A model generated the notes under the pieces. The model made no database searches, was not told the origin of the DNA, and worked only from the letters and a program-made list of their open reading frames with translations. Made by a program: the position numbers and the translations under genes. A DNA stretch of 64,000 nt from Tibeticola sediminis. Its GTDB lineage: Bacteria; Pseudomonadota; Gammaproteobacteria; Burkholderiales; Burkholderiaceae_C. The DNA lies in assembly GCF_003843835.1 (NCBI RefSeq), contig NZ_RKQL01000001.1, forward strand, positions 558,001-622,000, read 5' to 3'. Shown here piece after piece: positions 36,084 to 44,967 of this stretch (positions are counted from its first letter, which is position 1; every line of letters begins with the position of its first letter).

Positions 36084-36563
36084 TCACACGCGTGCGATCG
36101 TCTGAGTCCGGCGGATCTTCTGCTGGAGCTGGATGATCCCGTAGATCAACGCCTCCGCGGTGGGTGGACAGCCCGGAACATACACATCCACCGGCACGAT
36201 CCGATCGCAGCCCCGGACGACCGAATAGCTGTAGTGGTAGTAGCCCCCGCCGTTGGCGCAAGACCCCATGGACAAGACGTAGCGCGGCTCACTCATTTGG
36301 TCGTACACCTTGCGCAGAGCCGGCGCCATCTTGTTGCACAGCGTGCCGGCGACGATCATCAAGTCGCTCTGGCGGGGACTCGCGCGGAACACCTCAGCAC
36401 CGAAGCGACCTAGGTCATAGCGAGCGGCCGCTGCGTGCATCATCTCGACGGCGCAGCAAGCAAGCCCGAAGGTCATTGGCCACAAAGAACCCGTCTTGGC
36501 CCAATTCACCACGGTGTCGTAGCTCGTGGTGATGAACCCTTCCTTCAGAACACCTTCGATCAT
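36084..36563 (-). CDS. nuoB: NADH-quinone oxidoreductase subunit B
   Basis: Carries the terminal cluster N2 next to the quinone site, 159 residues. The ligands are the tandem Cys pair in [11 protein letters not shown], the Cys of MGSCANGGG, and the Cys of [11 protein letters not shown]. It lies 24 bp after nuoA. Confidence 0.97.
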   Translation of the reverse strand: MIEGVLKEGFITTSYDTVVNWAKTGSLWPMTFGLACCAVEMMHAAAARYDLGRFGAEVFRASPRQSDLMIVAGTLCNKMAPALRKVYDQMSEPRYVLSMGSCANGGGYYHYSYSVVRGCDRIVPVDVYVPGCPPTAEALIYGIIQLQQKIRRTQTIARV

Positions 36564-36587
36564 CTCAGCGACTCCGGTTGACCAGAC

Positions 36588-36947
36588 TCATTCCCAGTCC
36601 AGGGCACCCTTTTTCCACTCGTAGACAAAGCCGACGACGAGGATGGCAAGGAAGATGAGAACCGCGACAAACCCAGTCAGGCCCACATCGCGCAAGGCGA
36701 CAGCCCAAGGGAAGAGAAAGGCGATTTCGAGGTCGAAAAGAATGAAGAGGATTGCGACGAGGTAATAGCGCACATCGAACTTCATGCGCGCGTCCTCGAA
36801 CGCCTCGAAACCACACTCGTAGGGGGAGTTTTTCTCGGGATCCGGGCGATTGGGCCCGAGAAGATAACCAAAGACCAACGGGAGAACCCCGACTGCAATG
36901 CCAACCAGCAAAAACAACAGGACAGGAAGATACTGGTCGAGTCTCAT
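36588..36947 (-). CDS. nuoA: NADH-quinone oxidoreductase subunit A
   Basis: First gene of the complex I operon: a membrane subunit of 119 residues with three helices. The conserved loop [20 protein letters not shown], with its quinone-channel residues, is intact. Its ATG lies 60 bp downstream of the tRNA-Leu gene on the same strand. No strong promoter is seen in that gap, so the operon may be transcribed from upstream of the tRNA. Confidence 0.97.
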   Translation of the reverse strand: MRLDQYLPVLLFLLVGIAVGVLPLVFGYLLGPNRPDPEKNSPYECGFEAFEDARMKFDVRYYLVAILFILFDLEIAFLFPWAVALRDVGLTGFVAVLIFLAILVVGFVYEWKKGALDWE

Positions 36948-37007
36948 GATTGGTCTTCAGGTTTGGAGGCGAATGCCGTCGCGCTGCGACCGCATTGCTC
37001 CAGATGT

Positions 37008-37092
37008 TGGTGCCGACGGCGAGACTCGAACTCGCACAGCTTTCGCCACTACCCCCTCAAGATAGCGTGTCTACCAATTTCACCACGTCGGC
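37008..37092 (-). tRNA. tRNA-Leu (anticodon GAG)
   Basis: An 85-nt gene with encoded CCA. The acceptor stem GCCGACG pairs with CGTCGGC, and the D-arm GTGGTGAAATTGGTAGACAC is typical of leucine tRNAs. The anticodon stem CTATC/GGTAG encloses the loop TTGAGGG with anticodon GAG. There is a long variable arm, and the T-arm is GTGCGAGTTCGAGTCTCGC. It lies between secG and nuoA, an arrangement common in Burkholderiales. Confidence 0.96.
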
Positions 37093-37146
37093 TGGAGACG
37101 GCTTCGATGCTTCGGCCTTGAGCCTTAGGCATTCGAGACAGCCGGG

Positions 37147-37190
37147 ATTGTAGCCTGAAAAGACCCTGGTTTTAGGCTTTCAGGGGTATT
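37147..37190 (-). promoter_or_regulatory. Putative secG terminator and tRNA-Leu/nuo promoter region
   Basis: Reading the minus strand after secG, AGCCTAAAA and TTTTCAGGCT can form a stem with a bulge, and CCCTG can alternatively pair with CAGGG ahead of TCTTTTC; both are terminator-like. Within the same bases a good -10 hexamer TACAAT occurs (plus-strand 37147-37152), about 55 bp before the tRNA start. The -35 is poor. The dual role is an inference. Confidence 0.4.
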
Positions 37191-37209
37191 TTTCAGACTG
37201 GCGTAGGAC

Positions 37210-37599
37210 TCAGCGTGCGGGAGCCGCCGACGACGCGGGCTGGGAAGTCGGTGCGGCCGGCTGCGCCGAGATTCCCGAAGGAATCTGGACCGCCGCGCTG
37301 GCGGCCGGAGCCGGGACCGCAGCGGACTCGAGCACGCTCGTGCCCCCCGACGGGACGGCGCGGATGTGACCGAAATAGGCCAGCATCAGCGTGCACACGA
37401 AGAACACGGTCGCCAAGACCCCAGTGGTGCGCGAGAGGAAGTTGGCGCTGCCGCTCGCACCAAAGAGGCTGCCGGAGCCGCCGCTGCCGAAGGCCGCCCC
37501 CATGTCGGCACCCTTGCCGTGCTGAATGAGGATGAGGCCGATCATGCCAAGTGCGCTGAGGACTTGAATGACAAGAAGCAGTTTGACGAGGATGGTCAT
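37210..37599 (-). CDS. secG: Protein translocase subunit SecG
   Basis: Small SecYEG-associated membrane protein, 129 residues. Two hydrophobic helices (about 2-24 and 52-73) flank the conserved loop LIQHGKGADMGAAFGSGGSG, which is diagnostic. A Pro/Ala/Ser-rich cytoplasmic tail of 50 residues is unusually long compared with E. coli SecG (110 residues). It lies 32 bp downstream of tpiA. Confidence 0.95.
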   Translation of the reverse strand: MTILVKLLLVIQVLSALGMIGLILIQHGKGADMGAAFGSGGSGSLFGASGSANFLSRTTGVLATVFFVCTLMLAYFGHIRAVPSGGTSVLESAAVPAPAASAAVQIPSGISAQPAAPTSQPASSAAPAR

Positions 37600-37631
37600 G
37601 AGTGAAGTTCCAAAGAGGCGAAAGATCGAAA

Positions 37632-38393
37632 TCAGCCCGCCGCTGCAATGATGGAAAGAAAGTCTGGCACTTTCAACGAGGCTCCGCCGATCAGCCCGCC
37701 GTCGATGTCCGGTTGGGCGAGCAAGGCCGCGGCGTTGGCCGCGTTCATACTGCCCCCATAGAGAATGCGGATCCGATCGGCGCGCTCGCTTGCCGCACGC
37801 AGCTGTGCTCTGAGCACCGCATGCACTTCTTGCGCTTGCTCGGGAGAGGCGGTTCGGCCCGTGCCGATCGCCCAGACCGGCTCATAAGCGACGACGATCT
37901 CGCTGATGCAGTGACCATTGAGATGGATGACCGCTGCGAGCTGCTGTTTGACGGCCACCTCCGTCAAACCCGCCTCGCGCTGCGCCAGCGTTTCACCGAC
38001 ACAGACGATGGGCGTGAGGCCTGCGGCCAGCGCTTTTTGCACCTTGATCGCGACGTGGGTATCCGTCTCTCCGTGGTAGCTGCGGCGCTCGCTGTGTCCA
38101 ACGATCACGTAGCGAACCGCGAAGTCGCGCAGCATCGCGGCCGAAACCTCGCCGGTGTACGCACCGCTGTCGTGCATGGACAGATCCTGAGCGCCGAGTT
38201 CGACCGCCCCCCCCTGCTCCAGCAAGGATCGGACCTGCTGCAGATACGGTGCCGGCGGACAAACCGCCACATCGCATTGAGGTATTGCCCGCGCCAGCCC
38301 CTCGTGGATGCCGGTCACCAAGGCTTCGTTGAACGCCAGGCTTCCGTTCATCTTCCAGTTGCCGGCAATGAGTTTGCGTTTATTGCTGCTCAT
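37632..38393 (-). CDS. tpiA: Triosephosphate isomerase
   Basis: Interconverts dihydroxyacetone phosphate and glyceraldehyde 3-phosphate; 253 residues. All catalytic motifs are present: the GNWKMNG N-terminus (Asn, Lys), IVGHSERR (His), the catalytic loop [14 protein letters not shown] (Glu, hinge loop), and the phosphate-binding YGGSM. It overlaps the end of the quinone oxidoreductase gene by 14 bp and precedes secG. Confidence 0.97.
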   Translation of the reverse strand: MSSNKRKLIAGNWKMNGSLAFNEALVTGIHEGLARAIPQCDVAVCPPAPYLQQVRSLLEQGGAVELGAQDLSMHDSGAYTGEVSAAMLRDFAVRYVIVGHSERRSYHGETDTHVAIKVQKALAAGLTPIVCVGETLAQREAGLTEVAVKQQLAAVIHLNGHCISEIVVAYEPVWAIGTGRTASPEQAQEVHAVLRAQLRAASERADRIRILYGGSMNAANAAALLAQPDIDGGLIGGASLKVPDFLSIIAAAG

Positions 38394-39408
38394 CGTGATT
38401 CCATGTGAGAACGATCTTGCCGATGTGCTGCCCAGACTCCATCAGCGCGTGCGCGTGGACAGCGCCGTTCGAGTCGGTGTCGCCGCCTTCAATGACAGGG
38501 AAAACCGCATGAATCACAGGCCGAACCGCGCCGCGCTCCAGCAAGGGCCAGACGTGTTCGCGCAAGGCCGCGGCAATGGCAGCCTTGAATGCGACCGGGC
38601 GGGGCCGCAAGGTCGAGCCGGTGATGGTTAGGCGGCGCCGCATCAGCACACCGGCATCAAAGCCGCTCTGAGCGCCGCCCTGGGTCGCAATGATGACGAG
38701 CCGCCCGTCTTCGGCCAGGCAGCCCACCTCCCGGGCGACATATGCGCCGGCCACCATGTCGAGCACCACATCCGCGCCCCGGCCCTCGGTGAACCGAAGG
38801 ACCTCAGCGGCGAAATCCTGCGTCCGGTAATTGATGGCTGCGTCGGCCCCAAGCGCCCGACACGCTTCGCAGCGCTCGTCACTGCCCGCGGTCGCGATGA
38901 CTTTGGCGCCAAACGCGCGCGCCAGCTGAATGGCAGTGACGCCGATACCGCTCGCCCCTCCTTGCACCAGAAGCACCTCGCCCGAACGCAGCCGGCCGCG
39001 ATCGAAAACATTGCTCCAGACGGTGAAGAAGGTTTCGGGCAAGGCGGCCGCCTCCTCGTCGGACAGCCCGGCCGGGACCGGCAGACACTGGCCCACGGGT
39101 GCCACGCAATACTGCGCATAGCCCCCGCCCGACAGCAAGGCACAGACGCATTGCCCTACCGCGAGGCCCGCGGCGCGCATGGCCGGCTCATCGCCAGCAA
39201 CGATGACGCCAGCAACCTCGAGCCCAGGGATGTCCGAAGCGCCGGGTGGCGGCGGATAGGCGCCCTTGCGCTGCAAGACATCGGGGCGGTTCACACCGCT
39301 GGCATGGACACGGATGAGCACCTCGCCCGGGCCCGGCCGCGGGATTTCGCGCTCGGCGACCCGCAAAACCTCGGGGCCGCCGGGCGCTGCGATTTCGATG
39401 ACTTTCAT
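38380..39408 (-). CDS. NAD(P)H-quinone oxidoreductase (zeta-crystallin / PIG3-like)
   Basis: Zinc-independent medium-chain dehydrogenase/reductase, 342 residues. The N-terminal GroES-like part shows [20 protein letters not shown]. The NAD(P)-binding Rossmann motif is [20 protein letters not shown], and [20 protein letters not shown] near the C-terminus is typical of the PIG3/QOR group. The catalytic-zinc Cys is absent. It probably reduces quinones or other alpha,beta-unsaturated carbonyls. It lies between pnp and tpiA on the same strand and overlaps tpiA by 14 bp. Confidence 0.9.
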   Translation of the reverse strand: MKVIEIAAPGGPEVLRVAEREIPRPGPGEVLIRVHASGVNRPDVLQRKGAYPPPPGASDIPGLEVAGVIVAGDEPAMRAAGLAVGQCVCALLSGGGYAQYCVAPVGQCLPVPAGLSDEEAAALPETFFTVWSNVFDRGRLRSGEVLLVQGGASGIGVTAIQLARAFGAKVIATAGSDERCEACRALGADAAINYRTQDFAAEVLRFTEGRGADVVLDMVAGAYVAREVGCLAEDGRLVIIATQGGAQSGFDAGVLMRRRLTITGSTLRPRPVAFKAAIAAALREHVWPLLERGAVRPVIHAVFPVIEGGDTDSNGAVHAHALMESGQHIGKIVLTWNHDEQQ

Positions 39409-39434
39409 CGGGGCTTAGCCAAACAATCGAAAAC

Positions 39435-39460
39435 GAGGCTCCGGACCGAACCCGGAGCCC
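39435..39460 (-). terminator. Probable terminator after pnp
   Basis: The arms GGCTCCGG (39437-39444) and CCGGAGCC (39452-39459) form a perfect 8-bp stem with a 7-nt loop. On the minus strand it is followed by TCGTTTTCG. It lies 8 bp after the pnp stop and before the quinone oxidoreductase gene. Confidence 0.65.
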
Positions 39461-39467
39461 CTGGGCA

Positions 39468-41591
39468 TCAGCCCTGCCCGCCTTCCGATGCGGGCGCCGG
39501 ACGATCTGCCAAAGCCTTCATCGACAGCTTGACGCGACCCTTGTCGTCGGTCTCGAGAACCTTCACCCGCACAACCTGGCCCTCTTTGAGGTAATCGGAA
39601 ACCTTCTCGACCCGGTCGTGCGAAATTTGGCTGATGTGCAGCAGCCCATCCTTGCCGGGCAGAACGTTGACGAGTGCACCGAAGTCCAAAATCTTGGTCA
39701 CCGGGCCTTCATAGACTTTGCCGACCTCGACTTCGGCGGTCAGCTCCTCGATGCGGCGCTTGGCCTCGGCGGCCTTTGCGCCGTCGGTCGCGGCGATCGT
39801 GATGGTTCCGTCCTCGCCGATGTCGATCTGAGTGCCGGTTTCCTCGGTCAGTGCACGGATGACCGCGCCGCCCTTGCCGATGACGTCCCGGATTTTCTCG
39901 GGGTTGATCTTCATCGTGTAGAGCTTCGGAGCAAAGTCCGAAATCTCGGCCTTGGCTTCGCCCATCGCCTCCTGCATTTTGGCGAGGATGTGCATCCGGG
40001 CTTCCTTCGCCTGAGCCAAGGCCACCTGCATGATTTCCTTGGTAATGCCTTGGATTTTGATGTCCATCTGCAGGGCCGTGATGCCCGTGGTGGTCCCAGC
40101 CACCTTGAAGTCCATGTCGCCCAGATGGTCTTCGTCACCCAAGATATCGGTCAACACGGCAAACCGGTTGTCTTCCTTGATGAGTCCCATCGCGATGCCT
40201 GCGACATGCGCCTTGAGCGGCACGCCCGCATCCATGAGCGCCAAGCACCCCCCGCAGACCGAGGCCATCGAGGAGGAACCGTTCGATTCCGTGACTTCAG
40301 AGACGACCCGGATGGTGTAGGGGAACTCGTCCTTGCTTGGCAACACGGCAACGAGCGCGCGCTTGGCCAAGCGGCCGTGGCCGATCTCGCGGCGCTTGGG
40401 CGAACCGAAGCGCCCAGCCTCACCGGTTGCAAACGGCGGCATGTTGTAGTGCAGCATGAAGCGGTCTTCATACTCGCCTGCAAGGGCGTCGATGCGCTGG
40501 GCGTCGCGCTCGGTACCGAGCGTTGCCACGGCCAAAGCCTGCGTCTCGCCCCGGGTGAACAGCGCCGAACCGTGGGTGCGCGGCAGCACGCCATGGCGAA
40601 TCTCGATCGGACGCACCGTGCGGGTGTCGCGCCCGTCGATGCGCGGTTCGCCAGCAAGGATTTGGCTGCGGACGATGCGCGACTCGATCTCGAAGAGCAA
40701 GGCTTCGACCTTGACCGGATCGAACTCGATGCCCTCGGCCTGAAGGTCGGCCATCACGGCTGCGTAGGCCTCGCGGCAAGCCTGGGTGCGCGCCTGCTTG
40801 TTGCGAATCTGGTAGGCCGCACGAAGCTTGTCCTCGGCGTAAGCATTCACCTTGGCGATCAAGGTCTCGTCACGCACGGGGGGCTTCCAGTCCCACAGCG
40901 GCTTGCCCGCCTCGCGCACGAGTTCATGGATCGCTTCGATCGCGATCTTGCCTTGTTCATGACCGAACACGACGGCGCCGAGCATGACCTCCTCGGGCAG
41001 TTGCTGGGCTTCGGACTCGACCATCAAGACGGCGCTTTCGGTGCCGGCGACGACGAGATCCATCTGGCTGTTGGCCAGTTGCGTCGGCCCTGGGTTGAGC
41101 ACATACGCGCCGTTGACGTAGCCCACACGGGCGGCGCCGATCGGGCCATGAAAAGGGATGCCACTGATGGCCAGCGCCGCGCTGGCGCCGATCATCGAGG
41201 GGATGTCGGCCGGAACCTCGGGGTTGAGGCTCAACACATGGATGATGACCTGAACCTCGTTGTAAAAGCCCTCGGGGAACAGCGGACGGATCGGCCGGTC
41301 GATCAGACGGCTGGTGAGCGTTTCCAACTCGCTGGGGCGGCCTTCGCGCTTGAAGAAGCTGCCCGGAATCTTGCCGGCGGCATAGGCTTTTTCCGTGTAA
41401 TCGACGGTCAGGGGGAAGAAATCCTGCCCGGGCTTGGCGGTCTTCGAGGCGACGACGGTCGCGAGGATGACGGTGTCGTCGATGTTGACGACGACCGCTC
41501 CGGTGGCTTGACGCGCGATTTCACCCGTCTCGAGGGTGACGGTTTGATGACCCCACTGGAAGGTCTTGGTGACTTTGTTGAACATGGACAT
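39468..41591 (-). CDS. pnp: Polyribonucleotide nucleotidyltransferase (PNPase)
   Basis: 3'-to-5' phosphorolytic exoribonuclease of the degradosome, 707 residues. Two RNase PH domains (about 10-230 and 300-545) contain [20 protein letters not shown] and the second-domain catalytic [22 protein letters not shown] domain ([18 protein letters not shown]) and an S1 domain ([18 protein letters not shown]) end the protein. The start is the ATG of MSMFNKVTK with AGGAG at 8 bp. It lies downstream of rpsO with a hairpin between them, as in the classic rpsO-pnp pair. Confidence 0.98.
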   Translation of the reverse strand: MSMFNKVTKTFQWGHQTVTLETGEIARQATGAVVVNIDDTVILATVVASKTAKPGQDFFPLTVDYTEKAYAAGKIPGSFFKREGRPSELETLTSRLIDRPIRPLFPEGFYNEVQVIIHVLSLNPEVPADIPSMIGASAALAISGIPFHGPIGAARVGYVNGAYVLNPGPTQLANSQMDLVVAGTESAVLMVESEAQQLPEEVMLGAVVFGHEQGKIAIEAIHELVREAGKPLWDWKPPVRDETLIAKVNAYAEDKLRAAYQIRNKQARTQACREAYAAVMADLQAEGIEFDPVKVEALLFEIESRIVRSQILAGEPRIDGRDTRTVRPIEIRHGVLPRTHGSALFTRGETQALAVATLGTERDAQRIDALAGEYEDRFMLHYNMPPFATGEAGRFGSPKRREIGHGRLAKRALVAVLPSKDEFPYTIRVVSEVTESNGSSSMASVCGGCLALMDAGVPLKAHVAGIAMGLIKEDNRFAVLTDILGDEDHLGDMDFKVAGTTTGITALQMDIKIQGITKEIMQVALAQAKEARMHILAKMQEAMGEAKAEISDFAPKLYTMKINPEKIRDVIGKGGAVIRALTEETGTQIDIGEDGTITIAATDGAKAAEAKRRIEELTAEVEVGKVYEGPVTKILDFGALVNVLPGKDGLLHISQISHDRVEKVSDYLKEGQVVRVKVLETDDKGRVKLSMKALADRPAPASEGGQG

Positions 41592-41740
41592 GGTGGGTGC
41601 TCCTGATGAGAACGGTGGCGCATGAGGCCGCGCCGGTTGCCCGAGCTCGTTACCCGAACACGATGCCATTCCAGCAGAACTCTGCAGTCGAGCCCTCTTG
41701 GAATGACACAGCGCGCATCCGATGAACGAACCTCGAAGTG

Positions 41741-41777
41741 AAAAACGCCTGAGCTAGAAACCTAACCCAGGCGTTTT
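41741..41777. terminator. Hairpin terminator/attenuator between rpsO and pnp
   Basis: AAAACGCCTG and CAGGCGTTTT form a 10-bp stem with a 17-nt loop. The A-run and T-run on either side make it terminator-like in both directions. It lies 37 bp after the rpsO stop and about 150 bp before pnp, where E. coli has its rpsO terminator and RNase III processing region. Partial readthrough into pnp is likely. Confidence 0.8.
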
Positions 41778-41814
41778 GTACGCATGGCCAAACGGTGTTG
41801 CCTGGCCGAAAGGT

Positions 41815-42081
41815 TTACTTGCGCAAACCAAGCTTGTTGATCAGCGCCACGTAGCGGGCGGCATCGCGGCTCTTGAGATAGTCCAGAAGCTTGCGGCGAC
41901 GGCTCACCAGACGCAGCAGACCGCGACGGCCGTGATGGTCTTTGGCGTGGGTTTTGAAGTGCGGCGTCAGCTCGTTGATACGCGCCGTGAGCAGCGCAAT
42001 TTGCACCTCAGGGCTGCCCGTATCGTTGGCGCTGCGGGCGTTGGCCTTGACGACCTCGGCTTTGACGGAAGAAGAAATCAT
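41815..42081 (-). CDS. rpsO: 30S ribosomal protein S15
   Basis: Small-subunit protein that binds 16S rRNA early in assembly; 88 residues. Signature motifs are [39 protein letters not shown] and LLDYL. The start is the ATG of [11 protein letters not shown] with AAGGAA 6 bp upstream. The gene is followed by a hairpin and pnp. Confidence 0.98.
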   Translation of the reverse strand: MISSSVKAEVVKANARSANDTGSPEVQIALLTARINELTPHFKTHAKDHHGRRGLLRLVSRRRKLLDYLKSRDAARYVALINKLGLRK

Positions 42082-42177
42082 GAGAGGTTCCTTGGAAATT
42101 GTCGGAATCGACTTGTGACTTGCGCCAGCGACTGAACGGGCCGCGGGCGTGCGCCTTGCACCATGCAAAGCTTTGGA

Positions 42178-42183
42178 ATTATA
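42178..42183 (-). promoter_or_regulatory. Putative -10 element of the rpsO promoter
   Basis: A perfect TATAAT lies on the minus strand, about 97 bp upstream of the rpsO ATG. Bases upstream of it belong to a repeat end, and no good -35 hexamer is visible at 16-18 bp. Confidence 0.5.
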
Positions 42184-42205
42184 GGGCAACGCTGAACGAG
42201 TCCCT
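42184..42205. repeat. End fragment of the dispersed repeat upstream of rpsO
   Basis: GGGCAACGCTGAACGAGTCC matches the outer 20 bp of repeat copies A and B. Only one end is present. It abuts the TATAAT of the putative rpsO promoter. Confidence 0.6.
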
Positions 42206-42219
42206 CCCGCCCGCCTTCG

Positions 42220-43215
42220 TCACAGCGCCCGAGGATTGCCTGATTGAGCGGCGAGCCAAGCATCGAGCCGCTCGACGCCGCGGTCGAGGCGATCGAGATC
42301 GCGCGACGCAAAGCACCAGCGCAGCCAGCTGCGGGCTTCAGGGCCGAAAGCGGCGCCGGGGGCGAGGCCCAATCCCGCCTCGGCAGCCAACCGTTTGGCC
42401 AAGATCAGCGAATCCTCGTAGCCTTCCAAGCGAAAGAACGCATACATGCCGCCCCGCGGAACCGACACCTGCAGGCGCGGCAGTCGCGCGAGCGCCGAAA
42501 CCAAGCGATCGCGGCCCGATCGGAGATGGCGGACCAAGCGCGGCGTGAGTTCATCCGTTCGCTCGAGCGCGGTGATCGCCGCCCGCTGGGTGAAAACCGA
42601 ATTGCACGAGGTGTTGAATTCGATGAGCTTGCCGACGTGCTCGGTGAGCGAGGCGGGCATCACCAACCAACCGAGCCGCCATCCCGTCATCAAGAAACTC
42701 TTGGAAAAGCTCTGAACGACGACCAGCAGCCGCGTCTGCGGGGTGATCGCTGCGAGCAGGACCTCGAGGTCGAGCGACCACTCGCCACCAGGGCTGCCTG
42801 CGGGGCGCAGGGGCACACAGCGCAGTCGAGCACTGAGGATGTGCGGCTGCGCCGTGAGGTTGGGCCACACGGGCGTGACGACGACCACCTCGTCGCCCGG
42901 ATCCACCAGCGCCTGCATGGCGATCATGAGCCCGTTGACACCACCCGCGGTGATGGCGATGCGATCGACGCCAATTGCGGGGTGCCAGTCGCTGATGTAG
43001 CGCGCCACCGCCTCGCGCAACTCGGGCAAGCCCAGGTTGTGCGCGTAAAACGTCTCCCCCGCCTGCAATGAGGCAATGGCCGCCTCGCGGATGAACGCGG
43101 GTGTGACCTCGTCGCTTTCGCCGAACCAAAAAGGCAGCACGTCGCTGCGGCCGATGCCGGCATTGGCTACCTCCCGGATCAGGGAGGGACTGAGTTCGCG
43201 AACGGCTGCGCGCAT
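42220..43215 (-). CDS. PLP-dependent aminotransferase (class I/II)
   Basis: Pyridoxal-phosphate enzyme of fold type I, about 331 residues from this start. Recognisable parts are FYAHNLGLPELREAVARYIS, ITAGGVNGLMIAMQALVDPG, VVTPVWPN (cofactor-stacking region), and the Schiff-base lysine in VQSFSKSFLMTGWRLGW. The C-terminal SVPRGGMYAFFRLEG and the substrate-carboxylate Arg in LRWCFA also fit. The substrate is unknown. The N-terminus is about 30-40 residues shorter than usual, so an in-frame GTG near 43272 or the ATG at 43311 might be the true start. Confidence 0.85.
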   Translation of the reverse strand: MRAAVRELSPSLIREVANAGIGRSDVLPFWFGESDEVTPAFIREAAIASLQAGETFYAHNLGLPELREAVARYISDWHPAIGVDRIAITAGGVNGLMIAMQALVDPGDEVVVVTPVWPNLTAQPHILSARLRCVPLRPAGSPGGEWSLDLEVLLAAITPQTRLLVVVQSFSKSFLMTGWRLGWLVMPASLTEHVGKLIEFNTSCNSVFTQRAAITALERTDELTPRLVRHLRSGRDRLVSALARLPRLQVSVPRGGMYAFFRLEGYEDSLILAKRLAAEAGLGLAPGAAFGPEARSWLRWCFASRDLDRLDRGVERLDAWLAAQSGNPRAL

Positions 43216-43319
43216 GGAACGAAACTCCAAATCGAGGCTGGGCGTGGGAACGAGATCATGCCAAACTTGCACCGAGAGACCCCCACCCCCGTTCAAGCGG
43301 TACAACCCCACTCGCTGCC

Positions 43320-43628
43320 ATGCCGACCCTGCCCTTTGCCCGACTGACCAGCCGCCGCACGCGCCGCGCCCCCGCCGCCATCTGCCTGGCCCTATGCCTG
43401 GCCGTAGGACTGCCCGCGCCGGCTGCGACCGACCCCACGAACCTCGCCAACCTGGATCACCCCGTCAAAAAACGGCGCAAAGCCACCGTCCACCCGAAGG
43501 GTGAAGCCCACCCGCGCGCGATCTTCGACAAGGGTTCGGCGGAGACGACGGCCGAGCGCGACCGACGGCTCAAGCGCGAATGCAAGGGCCGGCCGAACGC
43601 CGGCGCCTGTCTCGGCTACGCGAGCTGA
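43320..43628 (+). CDS. Small exported protein of unknown function
   Basis: 102 residues with a signal peptide (RRTRRAP followed by a hydrophobic run, predicted cleavage after AAA at about residue 36). The mature part is short, highly basic and polar, and ends in RRLKRECKGRPNAGACLGYA with two cysteines seven residues apart. I recall this C-terminal motif from other Burkholderiales hypothetical proteins, but no function is known. The stop overlaps the convergent binding-protein gene by 13 bp. Confidence 0.65.
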   Translation: MPTLPFARLTSRRTRRAPAAICLALCLAVGLPAPAATDPTNLANLDHPVKKRRKATVHPKGEAHPRAIFDKGSAETTAERDRRLKRECKGRPNAGACLGYAS

Positions 43629-44905
43629 GGCCGCCGCATGCGGCAGGTCGTGGGTAACGAGGCGTCATCGGCCGAGAGCCGGCGGATGACCCGGAACCCG
43701 TAGCCCGAACCCTCGACATCGAAGGGCACACCGGGTGTGCCCTGACGGTCCATCAGGCCGACGACGAGCGGCTGCTGAAACTGGTGGTCGACCGCGCGCA
43801 TCGTTCCGCGCTGCCCCGCGAGGGCGACGTCGGCCCGCTCGAGCTGCAGTGCCACGGCGCGGGACTGCACGGTCGCCGCGCGCTCGATCGACTGTGCCAG
43901 CGCTTCGATCATCAGTTGCATGCGCATGTGGACGTAGTCGTCGGCCGGCTTGGGGAAGCGGGCGCGGAAGCTGCGGTAGAACGCCTCGGCCGCAGGGTCG
44001 GGAACGTTGGGCAACCAGTCGGCCACGGCCAGGACCCGGCCGACGCCGGCTTCACCAATGGCCGCGGGCGTGCCCAGGGCGTTGCCATAGAAGGTATAGA
44101 ACTTGCCGTCGAAGCCCCCCTCGCGTGCGGCGCGCACGAGCAAGGTGAGGTCGTTCCCCCAGTTGCCGGTAATCACCGCCTGCGCGCCGCTGGCCTTGAT
44201 CTTGGCAACGTAAGGCAAGAAATCTTTGACCCGGCCCATCGGGTGCAACTCCTCCCCGAGGATGCGCACATCCGGCCGTTCGGCAGCCAGCTGCTGGCGG
44301 GCGAGGCGCAGCACCGCTTGGCCAAAGCTGTAGTCTTGCCCGATGAGGTAGACGCCTTGCACCGCGCGGTCCTCGCGCAGCACGCTCATCAACGCCTTCA
44401 TGCGCATTTCGGCGTGGGCATCGAAGCGGAAATGCCAGAAACTGCAACGCTCGTTGGTGAGCACCGGATCGACGGCGGAATAGTTCAAAAACAGGACTTG
44501 GCGCTCGGGATCGCGCTCGTTGTGCTTTTCGATCGCATCGATCAGGGCCGCCGCATTGGCCGACGAATTTCCCTGCAGCACGATGCGCGCACCCGACTCG
44601 ATCGCCGAACGCAGCGCGGCGATCGCCTCCTCGTTTTGGCCCTTGCTGTCGTAGCGCACCAACTCGAGCGGTCGAGCACCTCCGGGCAGCACAACCCCAC
44701 CGCGCGCATGGACGCGCTCACAGGCCCAGAGCAGATTGCGCCAAACCGCCTCACCGGCGTTGGCGAACGGTCCGCTGAGCCCCTCGATCAGGGCCAGTCG
44801 AATCGGGGCAGCGGCGTTGCCCGTTTGCGCGCGGGCCGATACACCCCAGGGCAAGGCCCCGAGGGCCGCGATCCGAGCGAGAACTTTTCGACGCGAAGCG
44901 TACAA
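43616..44905 (-). CDS. ABC transporter substrate-binding protein (branched-chain amino acid/urea type)
   Basis: Periplasmic type I binding protein, 429 residues. Its signal begins YASRRKVLARIAALG, a possible Tat motif, ending near VSARA. Mature features include IRLALIEGLSGPFANAGEAV, VLQGNSSANAAALIDAI, VYLIGQDYSFGQAVLRLARQ and GNWGNDLTLLVRAAREGGF. The start codon is TTG, supported by AAGGAG at a spacing of 6 bp; no ATG is near. The AAGGAG lies inside an AT-rich micro-repeat. No permease or ATPase genes are adjacent, so this is a second orphan binding protein. Its ligand is unknown. Confidence 0.85.
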   Translation of the reverse strand: MYASRRKVLARIAALGALPWGVSARAQTGNAAAPIRLALIEGLSGPFANAGEAVWRNLLWACERVHARGGVVLPGGARPLELVRYDSKGQNEEAIAALRSAIESGARIVLQGNSSANAAALIDAIEKHNERDPERQVLFLNYSAVDPVLTNERCSFWHFRFDAHAEMRMKALMSVLREDRAVQGVYLIGQDYSFGQAVLRLARQQLAAERPDVRILGEELHPMGRVKDFLPYVAKIKASGAQAVITGNWGNDLTLLVRAAREGGFDGKFYTFYGNALGTPAAIGEAGVGRVLAVADWLPNVPDPAAEAFYRSFRARFPKPADDYVHMRMQLMIEALAQSIERAATVQSRAVALQLERADVALAGQRGTMRAVDHQFQQPLVVGLMDRQGTPGVPFDVEGSGYGFRVIRRLSADDASLPTTCRMRRPQLA

Positions 44906-44907
44906 TT

Positions 44908-44927
44908 TTTACTCCTTTTTCAATAGC
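44908..44927 (-). repeat. AT-rich 20-bp micro-repeat that provides a ribosome binding site
   Basis: On the minus strand it reads GCTATTGAAAAAGGAGTAAA, aligning with the copies in mutL, miaA and nrtB. Its AAGGAG serves as the Shine-Dalgarno sequence of the TTG-started binding-protein gene downstream. Confidence 0.5.
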
Positions 44928-44967
44928 ATGAAAGCACCGTAACACGCCGGCATAGCGGCGATTTCGA

